A stretch of 64,000 nt of DNA from Flavobacterium supellecticarium (lineage in GTDB: Bacteria; Bacteroidota; Bacteroidia; Flavobacteriales; Flavobacteriaceae), in NCBI RefSeq assembly GCF_004801375.1, contig NZ_SSNZ01000007.1, positions 1 to 64,000 of the forward strand. Direction: 5' to 3'. Positions within the stretch are counted from its first letter, which is position 1. Each line of letters starts with the position of its first letter. The notes beneath the pieces were generated by a model. The model was not told where the DNA came from and made no database searches. It saw only the letters and a list, made by a program, of their open reading frames with translations. The position numbers and the translations under genes are program-made. Shown here one piece after another: positions 14,021 to 22,421 of this stretch.

Positions 14021-15577
14021 TTATTTTTTTATAATGAATTCAACCCGGCGGTTCTGACTTTCCTGTTCTTCAGAGCAGTTGCCATTGCATTTAAACTTAA
14101 GTTGCGATTTTCCGTAACCTTTGTACGCTAAACGATCTTTGGAAATGCCGTTGTTGATTAAATAATTGTAAGTTGATTGTGCACGTTTTTCGGATAAAAG
14201 CATATTGTAATCGGATTTACCTTTGGAATCGGAGTGCGCGTTAATGTTGATTTTCATATCCGGATTGTCACGCAATACTTCAAGAATCTTGTTTAATGAT
14301 AATTCCGATTCTTTTTTAAGTGTCACTTTGTTGAAATCGAAATAAATGTTTTCAATCTCAATAGCGCTTTCGGTTACTTTTGCTTTTAACTGACTTAAGT
14401 CGATTTTACCGCTATAGGCAATACTGTTACCGTTTGGTTTAAAATAGTAAGTATTCGGTTCGTATCCTTCTTTGGATGTTTCAATAGTGTAATCCACTAA
14501 TGGATCCATCTTAAGGCCGAATTTACCGTGGTCGTCAGATGTAAGGGTTCTGATGATATCACCAAATTCGTTTTTAACAACAACTGTAGCGTTTGGTAAT
14601 GCGGTTTTGGTTTTGTTTTCTTCCACAATACCGTTGAAATTTTGTTCTAATACATCCAGTTCGAATTTATAAATATCAAAATCGGATTTGTCGGCTTTTC
14701 GGTTGGAAGAAATATAACCTTTGTTCTGATAGCTAAATGTAAAAGCAATTTCATCGTTATTGGAGTTGATCGTTTCGCCCAGATTGGAACGGTTGATAAA
14801 ATCACCGTTTACCGATGAAATACGGAAAACATCATATCCACCAAACGTTTCGTGTCCGTTAGATGAATAATACAGGTAGCGGTTGTCGCCGGTTACATAG
14901 GGGTATTTTTCATCTTTGGACGAGTTAACCGTTGGGCCAAGATTGGTAACATTGGTTAAAGTTCCGTCGATCATTACGTCGGCACTATATAAGTCGTAAC
15001 CGCCAAAACCACCTTTCATGTCCGATGAAAAGTATATTTTCTGACCGTTTGGTCCCATAAATGGTGTTTCGATCGAGTAGTTTCCATTAATTGCCAAAGG
15101 TTGGATGTCTTTCCAGAATCCTTTTGCTTCTAAATCAAGCGTAGCTTTATATAGTGAAAATTGTTTACTGTTTTCTTCTTTCGAACGGGTTAGGTAAATG
15201 GTTTTTTGGTCGGCCGAAAAAGTTACACCGCCTTCATTACCGTCGCTATCCAATAGTTTGGAAAAGATTACCGGGCGCGATAGGTTACCGTGTTTGTCAA
15301 ATTCAACACAGAACAAATTGTGGTTTGGCGTATTTGTTTTCGGGTCGATTGAAACATTGGAAAAGCCTCTTTTCTTATTGGATAAGATGAGGTACTTATT
15401 CATAAAGAAGGCGGTGCCAATTTCCGATAGTTCACTATTTACACCTGCGTCATAGGTAGTAAAACTAAAACCGTTACTTTGCGGTATTTTAATGTTTTTA
15501 GTAAAACTGCTTTGTCCTTGTGCAAATAATTGAATGGAAAAAAGCAGTGAAAAAACAAAAAGAGTGGGAGATTTCAT
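14021..15577 (-). CDS. PD40/OmpA-family outer-membrane protein
   Basis: A 518-residue exported protein (signal peptide ending FAQG at about residue 20). Residues about 60-305 form a WD40-like (PD40) propeller with repeated blades such as MGPNGQKIYFSSDMKGGFGG, YPYVTGDNRYLYYSSNGHET and GYISSNRKADKSDFDIY. Next comes a carboxypeptidase-regulatory-like domain (about 310-385, FNGIVEENKTKTALPNATVVVKN cut short here). The C-terminal OmpA domain (about 405-518) has YFDFNKVTLKKES, INAHSDSKGKSDYNMLLSEK and NRRVEFII, the peptidoglycan-binding signature. Related proteins are often encoded beside PorP/SprF-type proteins, which are absent here. It probably links the outer membrane to peptidoglycan. Confidence 0.9.
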   Translation of the reverse strand: MKSPTLFVFSLLFSIQLFAQGQSSFTKNIKIPQSNGFSFTTYDAGVNSELSEIGTAFFMNKYLILSNKKRGFSNVSIDPKTNTPNHNLFCVEFDKHGNLSRPVIFSKLLDSDGNEGGVTFSADQKTIYLTRSKEENSKQFSLYKATLDLEAKGFWKDIQPLAINGNYSIETPFMGPNGQKIYFSSDMKGGFGGYDLYSADVMIDGTLTNVTNLGPTVNSSKDEKYPYVTGDNRYLYYSSNGHETFGGYDVFRISSVNGDFINRSNLGETINSNNDEIAFTFSYQNKGYISSNRKADKSDFDIYKFELDVLEQNFNGIVEENKTKTALPNATVVVKNEFGDIIRTLTSDDHGKFGLKMDPLVDYTIETSKEGYEPNTYYFKPNGNSIAYSGKIDLSQLKAKVTESAIEIENIYFDFNKVTLKKESELSLNKILEVLRDNPDMKININAHSDSKGKSDYNMLLSEKRAQSTYNYLINNGISKDRLAYKGYGKSQLKFKCNGNCSEEQESQNRRVEFIIKK

Positions 15578-15984
15578 TTTTGCTATATTGTCAAAGTTTA
15601 TACTATATTATTTTGATAGTGTCACGAATATAGACGCGATTATTATGATTGCGTTAATAAATCTTTAAACAGACGTAAAAAATCGATAAAATGCACGGAT
15701 GTAGAATTAGGATTACATTATGCGGATTTTACGCCTTTTTAAGAAATAACAATAGAAGGCGGAAATGTGAAATTTAATTGCTGTTATTTCAGTAGTTTGT
15801 TTGTTGATTATGTGGTGATTATATTTTATTTTCGTAAGAGGATATTGCTTGTTTTGGAGTTGTTGTGATTCGTCCGTTTATGAAGAAAAAATTAAATTTT
15901 GACGAAATATTTGCGGTTTTTGAAAATGCGCATTTCGGACGTTTTTTTGTTTGACTAATGTAGCGTTTTTCTTTAAGATATTTA

Positions 15985-16004
15985 TTTTCACAATGTTGTG
16001 AAAA
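15985..16004. promoter_or_regulatory. Perfect 20-base palindrome, possible operator
   Basis: TTTTCACAA and TTGTGAAAA are exact reverse complements around TG. The TTGTG/CACAA core resembles binding sites of CRP/FNR-type regulators, though the arms are arranged inside out. It lies 5' of the OmpA-family gene (about 410 bases away) and no regulator gene is near. Confidence 0.3.
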
Positions 16005-16026
16005 ATGTATATATACAAAATGTACT

Positions 16027-16058
16027 AACCCTAAAACGGAATTAGGGAGTTTTTTTCT
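16027..16058 (+). terminator. Orphan terminator-like hairpin
   Basis: CCCTAA - AACGGAA - TTAGGG followed by AG and seven T. No plus-strand gene precedes it, so it may be a relic of a lost gene. Confidence 0.5.
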
Positions 16059-16114
16059 TTTGAGTAGAGGTGATGATTTGGATTTTGCAGGTGAATAAGG
16101 TTGTTATAAAAATA

Positions 16115-16258
16115 TTATTCGAAGTGTAAAGCCTCAATCGGATCGAGTTTTGAAGCCTTTAAAGCGGGATAATAACCGAAAAAAATACCGGTTATGGCGC
16201 AAACCAAAAACGAAAGTATAACCGAAGATCCTGAAATCAGTGTTGGCCACTGTAGGAA
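16115..16258 (-). pseudogene. Truncated C-terminus of an FtsX/MacB-type ABC transporter permease
   Basis: Reading the minus strand into the stop at 16115-16117 gives VILSFLVCAITGIFFGYYPA followed by LKASKLDPIEALHFE. This is the last membrane helix plus the GxxPAxxASxLdPIeALrxE tail that ends MacB/FtsX permeases. About 14 more residues upstream (QWPTLISGSS) still fit the family. Further upstream the similarity fades and the frame ends at a stop near 16325, so roughly 350 residues are missing. The remnant lies next to a tRNA-Leu gene, a common site of recombination. I take it as a deletion scar. Confidence 0.8.
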
Positions 16259-16390
16259 TATTTGGATCAGTTTTGAGTAGGCAATTCTAATCTGTCCAAT
16301 TAATAAGTAGATACATTGTTCCGGATTTTATACTATTGCTAGCTGTTCCTGTGCTAAGGGCTGTGTTTTGTAATTGGTATGAGTGCTAAA

Positions 16391-16423
16391 TAAAAAAGCT
16401 CCAAACATCGTTTGGAGCTTTTT
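16391..16423 (-). terminator. Terminator of tRNA-Leu(CAA)
   Basis: Hairpin AGCTCCAAA - CATCG - TTTGGAGCT (16397-16419) with flanking A and T runs. The stem is identical to that behind tRNA-Leu(TAA) at 13192-13213. Confidence 0.85.
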
Positions 16424-16424
16424 G

Positions 16425-16504
16425 TACCTAGGGTGGGAATCGAACCCACACACCGAAGTACACGAGTTTGAGTCGTGCGCGTCTACCAATTCCGCCACCT
16501 AGGC
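16425..16504 (-). tRNA. tRNA-Leu (anticodon CAA)
   Basis: An 80-base minus-strand cloverleaf. The acceptor GCCTAGG pairs with CCTAGGT, the anticodon arm CACGA-CTCAAAC-TCGTG gives CAA, the variable arm is short but paired (TACTTCGGTG region), and the T arm has GGTTCGATTCC. The discriminator is A and CCA is not encoded. Confidence 0.94.
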
Positions 16505-16608
16505 TTGTGGACAACTGGTTGTCAATTGTGGGTGCAAATGTAAATAAAAAAATTAGAAATAATCAAAAAAATAAAGGAAATTATTCTTTAAGTGTGGAAT
16601 TTAATTTC

Positions 16609-16616
16609 TAAATTTG
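16609..16616 (+). promoter_or_regulatory. -7 element of the prs promoter
   Basis: TAAATTTG matches the Bacteroidota -7 consensus TAnnTTTG exactly. It lies 52 bases before the prs start; a clear -33 TTG is not visible. Confidence 0.65.
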
Positions 16617-16667
16617 CACCTCGTTTAAACACGACAACACTAACTAACTACTAAACAACGAATTAAA

Positions 16668-17609
16668 ATGTCACATATAGAACCGGAAGCAAAAATATTT
16701 GCATGTTCTCAAAGTGAATATCTTGCTGAACAGATAGCAAAACACTATGGTGTAGCGCTTGGTAAAGTTACAATTTCAAAATACAGCGATGGAGAATTCC
16801 AGCCGTCTTTTGAAGAATCAATACGCGGATTACGTGTGTTTTTAGTGTGCTCGACATTTCCGAGTTCCGACAATCTGATGGAACTTTTGTTAATGATCGA
16901 TGCCGCTAAAAGAGCTTCGGCACGACACATTACAGCTGTAATTCCCTATTTCGGATGGGCACGTCAGGATCGGAAAGATAAACCAAGAGTGCCGATAGGG
17001 GCTAAATTGGTGGCAAAACTGATTGAGGCAGCAGGTGCTACCCGAATTATGACGATGGATTTACATGCCGATCAGATTCAGGGCTTTTTTGAAAAGCCGG
17101 TTGACCATTTATTTGCGTCAACTATTTTCTTACCCTATGTAAGAAGTCTGAACCTGGATAAATTAACAATTGCTTCGCCGGATATGGGGGGATCGAAGCG
17201 GGCTTATGCGTATTCGAAGTTCCTGGAGTCGGATGTGGTAATTTGTTACAAACAAAGAAAACAGGCTAATGTGATCGATACTATGGAGTTGATCGGAGAT
17301 GTTACCGGAAGAAATGTTATTCTGGTTGACGATATGATCGATACCGGAGGTACGCTTGCAAAAGCAGCCGATATGATGATGGAAAGAGGAGCCTTGAGTG
17401 TACGTGCTATTTGTACGCATGCTATTTTATCAGGCGACGCTTATCAGAAAATAGAAAACTCAAAAATTCAGGAATTGATTGTGACGGATTCTATCCCGTT
17501 GAAAAAATCAAGCCCGAAAATCAGAGTGGTGAGCTGTGCCGAATTATTTGCCGATGTGATGCACATGGTACACAATAATAATTCGATCAGCAGCAAGTTT
17601 ATTGTTTAA
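16668..17609 (+). CDS. prs: Ribose-phosphate pyrophosphokinase
   Basis: A 313-residue enzyme that makes PRPP from ribose 5-phosphate and ATP, the entry to purine, pyrimidine, histidine and NAD synthesis. Family motifs are intact: KYSDGEFQPSFEESIRG, the flexible loop GWARQDRKDKPRVPIGAKL, the metal-binding TMDLHADQIQGFF, and the PRPP-binding loop VILVDDMIDTGGTL (about 220-233). Length and start fit the class I enzyme. The L25 gene follows 32 bases later and is probably co-transcribed, with a terminator only after L25. Confidence 0.98.
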   Translation: MSHIEPEAKIFACSQSEYLAEQIAKHYGVALGKVTISKYSDGEFQPSFEESIRGLRVFLVCSTFPSSDNLMELLLMIDAAKRASARHITAVIPYFGWARQDRKDKPRVPIGAKLVAKLIEAAGATRIMTMDLHADQIQGFFEKPVDHLFASTIFLPYVRSLNLDKLTIASPDMGGSKRAYAYSKFLESDVVICYKQRKQANVIDTMELIGDVTGRNVILVDDMIDTGGTLAKAADMMMERGALSVRAICTHAILSGDAYQKIENSKIQELIVTDSIPLKKSSPKIRVVSCAELFADVMHMVHNNNSISSKFIV

Positions 17610-17641
17610 GAATTTTTTTATTAATTTAATTATATTTCAAA

Positions 17642-18253
17642 ATGAAATCAATTACGATCAAAGGATCTGAAAGAGAAAGCGTGGGCAAATCGGCAACGAA
17701 AGCGGCACGTAATGCTGGAATGGTTCCTTGCGTGTTATACGGAGGAGAACAACCAGTACATTTTAACGCTGAAGAAAAAGCGTTCAAAAGTTTAGTTTAT
17801 ACTCCAAACGTACACACTGTTGTAGTTGAATTGGATAATGGTAAAACTTTCAACGCTATTTTACAAGATATTCAGGTGCACCCGGTATCTGACAAAATCT
17901 TACATATCGATTTCTATCAGTTACACGCTGACAGAGAAATCACTATGGAAGTTCCTGTAAAAATCGTTGGTAACTCTAAAGGTGTTATGGCCGGAGGTGT
18001 TTTACGTTTAAACCAACGTAAACTTAAAGTGAGAGCTTTACCTGCTAACTTACCTGATTTCGTTGAAGCAGATATCACGGATTTGGAAATGGGTAACAAA
18101 TTGTATGTAACGAAATTACCTACAAATAACTTCCGTTTATTACACCCGGACAACACAGTAGTGTGTCAGGTGAGAATTTCACGTGCTGCTATGAAAGCTG
18201 CTCAGGAAGCTGCAAAAGCTGCAAAAGCACCAGCAAAAGGAAAGAAAAAATAA
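17642..18253 (+). CDS. rplY: 50S ribosomal protein L25 (CTC form)
   Basis: A 203-residue protein with the N-terminal 5S rRNA-binding L25 domain (about 1-90, [20 protein letters not shown] and [15 protein letters not shown]) and the C-terminal TL5/CTC beta domain (about 95-185, [34 protein letters not shown]). The extreme C-terminus is a run of Ala/Lys ([14 protein letters not shown]). It follows prs, an arrangement also seen in many other bacteria, and precedes pth, which here has its own promoter. Confidence 0.97.
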   Translation: MKSITIKGSERESVGKSATKAARNAGMVPCVLYGGEQPVHFNAEEKAFKSLVYTPNVHTVVVELDNGKTFNAILQDIQVHPVSDKILHIDFYQLHADREITMEVPVKIVGNSKGVMAGGVLRLNQRKLKVRALPANLPDFVEADITDLEMGNKLYVTKLPTNNFRLLHPDNTVVCQVRISRAAMKAAQEAAKAAKAPAKGKKK

Positions 18254-18271
18254 TTATATTTTTTATATACC

Positions 18272-18303
18272 TGAAAAGCACCGGAATCCCGGTGCTTTTT
18301 TTA
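18272..18303 (+). terminator. Terminator after L25
   Basis: Stem AAAAGCACCGG, loop AATC, then CCGGTGCTTTT and a T-run. Confidence 0.9.
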
Positions 18304-18349
18304 TGGCTATAGCCCAATGCTAACGATTTGATCGCGTTTGGAAATAGCT

Positions 18350-18357
18350 TACTTTTA
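18350..18357 (+). promoter_or_regulatory. -7 element before pth
   Basis: TACTTTTA is one base from TAnnTTTG, with TTG at 18328-18330, 19 bases upstream. Its end is only 4 bases before the ATG at 18362, which suggests either a leaderless message or use of the later start at 18419. Confidence 0.5.
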
Positions 18358-18361
18358 CAAC

Positions 18362-18985
18362 ATGAAAATAATTGACTGGTTATTCCGGAAAAAAGAAATA
18401 GAAGAAAATACAGATCCGATGAAAAAGTTTTTAATTGTAGGCCTGGGAAATATAGGAGCCGAATATGTAAATACACGCCATAACATTGGGTTTAAGGTTT
18501 TGGATCACCTGGCAAAAAAGGAAGGTCTTTCGTTCGAAACTGTTAAACTGGGAAGTATGGTCGAATATAAAGTAAAAGGGCGTACCTTGTTTTTGTTAAA
18601 GCCGAATACGTATATGAACCTGAGTGGAAAAGCAGTTCAGTACTGGATGGATAAAGAGAAAATTGCAAAAGAAAATATATTTGTGATTACCGATGATCTT
18701 AACCTGCCGTTTGGAACCATCCGTATTAAAGCTAAGGGGAGTGATGGCGGTCATAACGGGCTTAAAAATATTCAATTAGTACTCAATTCAGTTGAGTACC
18801 CGCGTTTCCGTTTTGGAATTAGTGATCAGTTTAAAAAAGGGCAGCAGGTCGATTATGTTTTGGGAGAATGGAGTGAAGAAGAAAAGAATAAACTTCCGGA
18901 ACGACTGGATGTTGCAGTGGAGTCAATCCGTTCTTTTGCCTTGTCTGGTCTGGATATCACTATGAATACTTTTAACGGAAAGTAA
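18362..18985 (+). CDS. pth: Peptidyl-tRNA hydrolase
   Basis: A 207-residue enzyme from the ATG at 18362. It releases tRNA from peptidyl-tRNA dropped by ribosomes. The core begins MKKFLIVGLGNIGAEYVNTR with the catalytic His in RHNIGF, followed by KPNTYMNLSGKAV, ITDDLNLPFGTIRIK and GSDGGHNGLKNI, all Pth signatures. Two starts are possible. The ATG at 18362 adds a 19-residue basic/acidic extension; the ATG at 18419 gives 188 residues, the usual Pth length. The likely -7 element ends at 18357, which favours the downstream start or a leaderless message. The open frame continues upstream to a TTG at 18338, which lies before the promoter and can be ignored. Confidence 0.95.
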   Translation: MKIIDWLFRKKEIEENTDPMKKFLIVGLGNIGAEYVNTRHNIGFKVLDHLAKKEGLSFETVKLGSMVEYKVKGRTLFLLKPNTYMNLSGKAVQYWMDKEKIAKENIFVITDDLNLPFGTIRIKAKGSDGGHNGLKNIQLVLNSVEYPRFRFGISDQFKKGQQVDYVLGEWSEEEKNKLPERLDVAVESIRSFALSGLDITMNTFNGK

Positions 18986-18994
18986 TACTTTTAG

Positions 18995-19002
18995 TATATT
19001 TG
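18995..19002 (+). promoter_or_regulatory. -7 element
   Basis: TATATTTG, an exact TAnnTTTG match, 23 bases before the start of the following secreted-protein gene. Confidence 0.55.
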
Positions 19003-19025
19003 TTTGATCACTAAATATTTAACGT

Positions 19026-19544
19026 ATGAAGAAATTATTGCTCATCCCGGTATTGTTGACCATGTCGTTTTGCGATACCGCTAATCCAAATAAAAGTAAT
19101 ATGACAACTATAATCAACTCCGAATGTCCAAGCGATGGGAAATGTACTATCCAATTGCTTAAAAACAAGAGTATGGATAAAAAAATTGACGGTATTGGAA
19201 AGTTGTTTTATCAACTGGTAGATAGTGATAATAAATCCGTTATTATTTATGAATACAATCGCAATACGGAAGAAGGATTACAGGACGGACAACATAAGGA
19301 GGAAATTGTGTTTGAGATCGATAATGGAGTTTTTGATCTTAAATTGAAAGATGCGCAATTGGAAAATGTTAAGATGTTGTTTGGAAGACATTGTTTCTGT
19401 CGCGGACAGGCGGGTTTTTTTGCAGTTAGTAAAGGAACACTGAATTTGTCGCAAAAGGAAAGTCATGTAACCTTTGGTCTCGATTTTAAAGTAGACGAAG
19501 TGCCGCAGTTGTATACGAAAGTAAATGCTACGGTCGTAAAATAA
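19026..19544 (+). CDS. Exported protein of unknown function
   Basis: A 172-residue protein with an N-terminal hydrophobic segment MKKLLLIPVLLTMSFCDTAN. A Cys at about residue 16 could be lipidated, although Phe at -1 is not a normal lipobox residue, so it may instead be a cleaved signal peptide. The mature part is mostly polar with beta-type alternation and an internal CFCRG. I do not recognise the family. It has its own -7 element and is followed by a terminator shared with the convergent metalloprotease gene. Confidence 0.75.
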   Translation: MKKLLLIPVLLTMSFCDTANPNKSNMTTIINSECPSDGKCTIQLLKNKSMDKKIDGIGKLFYQLVDSDNKSVIIYEYNRNTEEGLQDGQHKEEIVFEIDNGVFDLKLKDAQLENVKMLFGRHCFCRGQAGFFAVSKGTLNLSQKESHVTFGLDFKVDEVPQLYTKVNATVVK

Positions 19545-19552
19545 GGTTAAAA

Positions 19553-19583
19553 TAAAAAGAGTCCCAAGTGGGACTCTTTTTTT
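19553..19583. terminator. Bidirectional terminator between convergent genes
   Basis: AAAAAGAGTCCC - AAGT - GGGACTCTTTTTTT, with A-run and T-run on both sides, between the exported-protein gene and the reprolysin-like gene. Confidence 0.9.
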
Positions 19584-19600
19584 GTGGATATAAAATTGTC

Positions 19601-22303
19601 TTATTCGATAACAATTTTTCTTACTTCTTTGCGATCTCCGTCAAGAACAGATACGATATAAATACCGGACTGAACATTGTTTAACTGGATATCCTGGTTG
19701 AATAAACCTGCATTTTGGTAAGATTGGTTAAAGATCTCACGACCTCTGATGTCATGTAATACAACCTTAATTTCGTTGCTCGAATTTGAGTTAAATGAAA
19801 CTTTGAAGTTTCCATTATTCGGGTTCGGGTAGATGTTGAAATCTTGTAATCCGAAGCTTTCACTACCTAATGTTACCGTTCTGGAACAGATGTTAACACC
19901 GAAGCTGTTTAAAGTTCCGCTGTTTGCTACTGTTAAATCAGCAATAACAAGTCTCCATCCTCCTAAAGAACTTTGTCCGTTGTAGATGTCTAACGTGTTT
20001 AATGGTTTGTAAGCGTTTCCAACGGTGTTGATACCAGAACAGTTTAAGTTTACTCCTGAATCGTCGAAAGTAGTGTTCATGTTGCTAAACAATGTAGAAC
20101 AACCTTGTTGGTATACGATACGGATTTCCCCTACTGTTGTAGCACCTGGTTTTAATAAACCGATATATAAATCGTTGATTCTTGGGTGTGTGATGTTCAC
20201 GTTTAAGTTAAGATCAGAAATCGTTACGTTATCCGGAACGTTAACAGTACCCTGAATTGCCCATGCCGGTTGCGCGGAACCTGCAATAGTAGTGTTAGGG
20301 TTAGCGGTATAGGTATTACAAGTTGTAGTTACAGTATAACCAACTGCGATATTTGGAGATAAAGCATAGAAAATGTTTCCTACGGCTTCGATCATAATTC
20401 TACAGTTTGGAGAAGCTACGTTTGGAACGGTAATCGCTTCTGAACCGTCGTTTGGAGTGTTGGCTACTAAAGTAGTAAATGTAGCTCCGTTGTCGCTGGA
20501 GAATAAAATGTTTACATTAGAAGTATTGATTCCGTTTGCTGTAGTTCCGGCTACGTTCCATGTAATGGTCTGCGAAGAACCTTGCGTCCAGGTAACGTCT
20601 GCTGTAGCAGGAGAAGTTACTTTAAATGGTCCGGTGTTGGCAAATGTTACTACCATGTTGCCACGGTTGGTTTGTCCGCCGTTTGGTGCTGCATTATCAC
20701 GTACCGTTAAAGCGAAATTCATCGTTCTGGCTGCATTTGGTACTACTTCCCATGTTGGTGTAAGGTTGCCGGCTAATACGTCTGCAAATCGAGGCATATA
20801 GCGGTTTGGTGATGTTGTTGGAGGGAAGGAACGGAAGTTCGGTCCTGTTGTAGATGTTGCTACCGGTGGTTGTGTTGAAATTTGAGTGTCGGTCTGTTCC
20901 CAGCAGTATGTTAGTGTTTGTCCTGGTGTATCGGTTGCACTTCCTTTAAGAATAAAGGCAGTTCCGTAAGGAATCGTGTAGTTCGCTCCGGCGTTTACTA
21001 CCGGTGCAGTGTTTCCGTTGTTTGTGGTAACAGAACAGGTTCCGGTTGTTGTTACAAATGTTTGCATCTGTGCAATGCTTACCGCGTGGAAGTGGGCATC
21101 TGAATTGTTCTGAACGTCAACTCCAGGGCAGATACCGGCATATCCCATAATCGTGTTACCACTACCTGGTTCTACAGCTGTTCCGGCACTACGGGTTGAA
21201 GTAGTACAGTTACCACCAATTCCGTTAAAAGTATGCGTTGCTCCGAACTGGTGCCCCATTTCGTGTGCTACGAAATCAATATCATACGGATCTCCAACCG
21301 GTGAAGGTGAACCTGTTATTCCTCTGGCTTTGCTGCTTGTACATGGGGAGTTTAACTGTGCTAAACCACCACCACCTGTACTTACAGTGTGTCCGATGTC
21401 GTAATTCGCTGCACCAATGTTGGCGTCAATTACCGTCTGGCTTTCGTTGATTAGGATGTTGGCATTGTCGTTTGTAAAGTTATCCGAATCGATAAAGATA
21501 ATTACATCGTTGTTGGCTACAAGGTTCATGTGAATGGCCATGTCTCTTTCGTAAAGACCGTTAACACGTGCCATAGTAACGTTCATAGCGGCCAATACTG
21601 CTGCTTTTTTCTGTGCAGTTGTACCACTGCCTAATCCGGCTGCATTTACATGGAAAGCAGCATATTCGATAGTACAGGCCATAGCAAGACGGTATACTCT
21701 GTATTTTCCATCGGTTGCCATTGCAGTTGCACTATTGTTCAGTACACGTCCGGCTACTTCTTCCGCGTCGTCTTCTGTCATACAGCTAAAAGAACGATTT
21801 GTGGTTAGTTCGCTTCTGGAATAAACAATATAGTTGTTAAGGTCTTTGGTGTAGGTGTCGATATACGAAGTGCCATTTACACCTGATAAGGTCATGGTGT
21901 GAAGACCAAAAAGGGTAACGCTAAAGTTAATAGTCGCACTTGGATCGTCAATACCTTGACCAATATAGGTTTTAATACCAGGATATTTGGCTGCCAATTC
22001 GGCTTCCATTACCGGAGATTCGAAAATACGGTAGTTTTCCAGTTTTCCTTGTGGGTTAGGGAATGCTACGACAACATCAGAATTGCCATTGGAAACATCG
22101 CGCAAAGGAGCATTTTTTAGCTTGGCTTTCATCGCTTGAAGGTCAAGTGAAAATACTTCAAATTTCTGCGGCTGAGAAGCGCGTTCCATCTTTTCGTACA
22201 TCTGGATTCGCTCTTCTTTGACTTTCGTCCAGAGAGAACCCTGGGCATAGCCCGATGCTGCGAGGCATAAGGCCGATACTACGAATAGTAATCTTCTTTT
22301 CAT
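19601..22303 (-). CDS. Secreted reprolysin-like metzincin protease with P domain and T9SS sorting domain
   Basis: A 900-residue exported protease. The signal peptide ends around GYAQ (residue 21). A propeptide-like region of about 180 residues precedes the catalytic domain (about 200-430), which has the metzincin zinc site HEMGHQFGATH at about 347-357 and the downstream GNTIMGYAGICPG Met-turn. Next come an Ig-like region (about 440-660) and a proprotein-convertase P domain (about 680-805, VNVPDNVTISDLNLNVNITH, WRLVIADLTVANSGTLNSF). The C-terminal T9SS type A sorting domain (about 825-900) has FNIYPNPNNGNFKVSF and GIYIVSVLDGDRKEVRKIVI. It should be exported by Sec and passed through the outer membrane by T9SS. 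It is the downstream copy of a tandem pair, sharing the same domain order with the gene at 22422. Confidence 0.92.
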   Translation of the reverse strand: MKRRLLFVVSALCLAASGYAQGSLWTKVKEERIQMYEKMERASQPQKFEVFSLDLQAMKAKLKNAPLRDVSNGNSDVVVAFPNPQGKLENYRIFESPVMEAELAAKYPGIKTYIGQGIDDPSATINFSVTLFGLHTMTLSGVNGTSYIDTYTKDLNNYIVYSRSELTTNRSFSCMTEDDAEEVAGRVLNNSATAMATDGKYRVYRLAMACTIEYAAFHVNAAGLGSGTTAQKKAAVLAAMNVTMARVNGLYERDMAIHMNLVANNDVIIFIDSDNFTNDNANILINESQTVIDANIGAANYDIGHTVSTGGGGLAQLNSPCTSSKARGITGSPSPVGDPYDIDFVAHEMGHQFGATHTFNGIGGNCTTSTRSAGTAVEPGSGNTIMGYAGICPGVDVQNNSDAHFHAVSIAQMQTFVTTTGTCSVTTNNGNTAPVVNAGANYTIPYGTAFILKGSATDTPGQTLTYCWEQTDTQISTQPPVATSTTGPNFRSFPPTTSPNRYMPRFADVLAGNLTPTWEVVPNAARTMNFALTVRDNAAPNGGQTNRGNMVVTFANTGPFKVTSPATADVTWTQGSSQTITWNVAGTTANGINTSNVNILFSSDNGATFTTLVANTPNDGSEAITVPNVASPNCRIMIEAVGNIFYALSPNIAVGYTVTTTCNTYTANPNTTIAGSAQPAWAIQGTVNVPDNVTISDLNLNVNITHPRINDLYIGLLKPGATTVGEIRIVYQQGCSTLFSNMNTTFDDSGVNLNCSGINTVGNAYKPLNTLDIYNGQSSLGGWRLVIADLTVANSGTLNSFGVNICSRTVTLGSESFGLQDFNIYPNPNNGNFKVSFNSNSSNEIKVVLHDIRGREIFNQSYQNAGLFNQDIQLNNVQSGIYIVSVLDGDRKEVRKIVIE

Positions 22304-22379
22304 TAGTTATTTGATTTATAGTTAATAATTGTAAGGTTCGGATTGAAATGTACTCTTTTTAAATAAGCTTGCTATAAAT

Positions 22380-22414
22380 GGAAAAGCCCCAGAAGTGTTT
22401 TCTGAGGCTTTTTG
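22380..22414 (-). terminator. Terminator after the second reprolysin-like gene
   Basis: Stem AAGCCTCAGAA / TTCTGGGGCTT on the minus strand with a T-run, just downstream of the stop at 22422. It separates the two tandem paralogues. Confidence 0.75.
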
Positions 22415-22421
22415 AATGGGA

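Larger units (their letters stand above)
15578..16114. other. Gene-free AT-rich stretch with a palindrome and an orphan terminator
   Basis: No convincing coding frame is found in these 537 bases. They hold a perfect 9-base inverted repeat with a 2-base centre at 15985-16004 (TTTTCACAATGTTGTGAAAA) and a hairpin with a T-run at about 16027-16058 (CCCTAA / TTAGGG then GTTTTTTT), reading on the plus strand with no gene in front of it. A 24-codon frame at 15880-15954 is too short to judge. Confidence 0.6.

Noticed and set aside
15880..15954. 24-codon frame MKKKLNFDEIFAVF...
   Set aside because: Too short to judge, no promoter, and surrounded by non-coding sequence; left as part of the gene-free stretch.
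20373..20801. 142-codon plus-strand frame opposite the first reprolysin-like gene (and a similar one at 23188-23616)
   Set aside because: Both are antisense shadows of the conserved Ig-like domain of the two paralogues; their similarity merely mirrors the sense-strand duplication.
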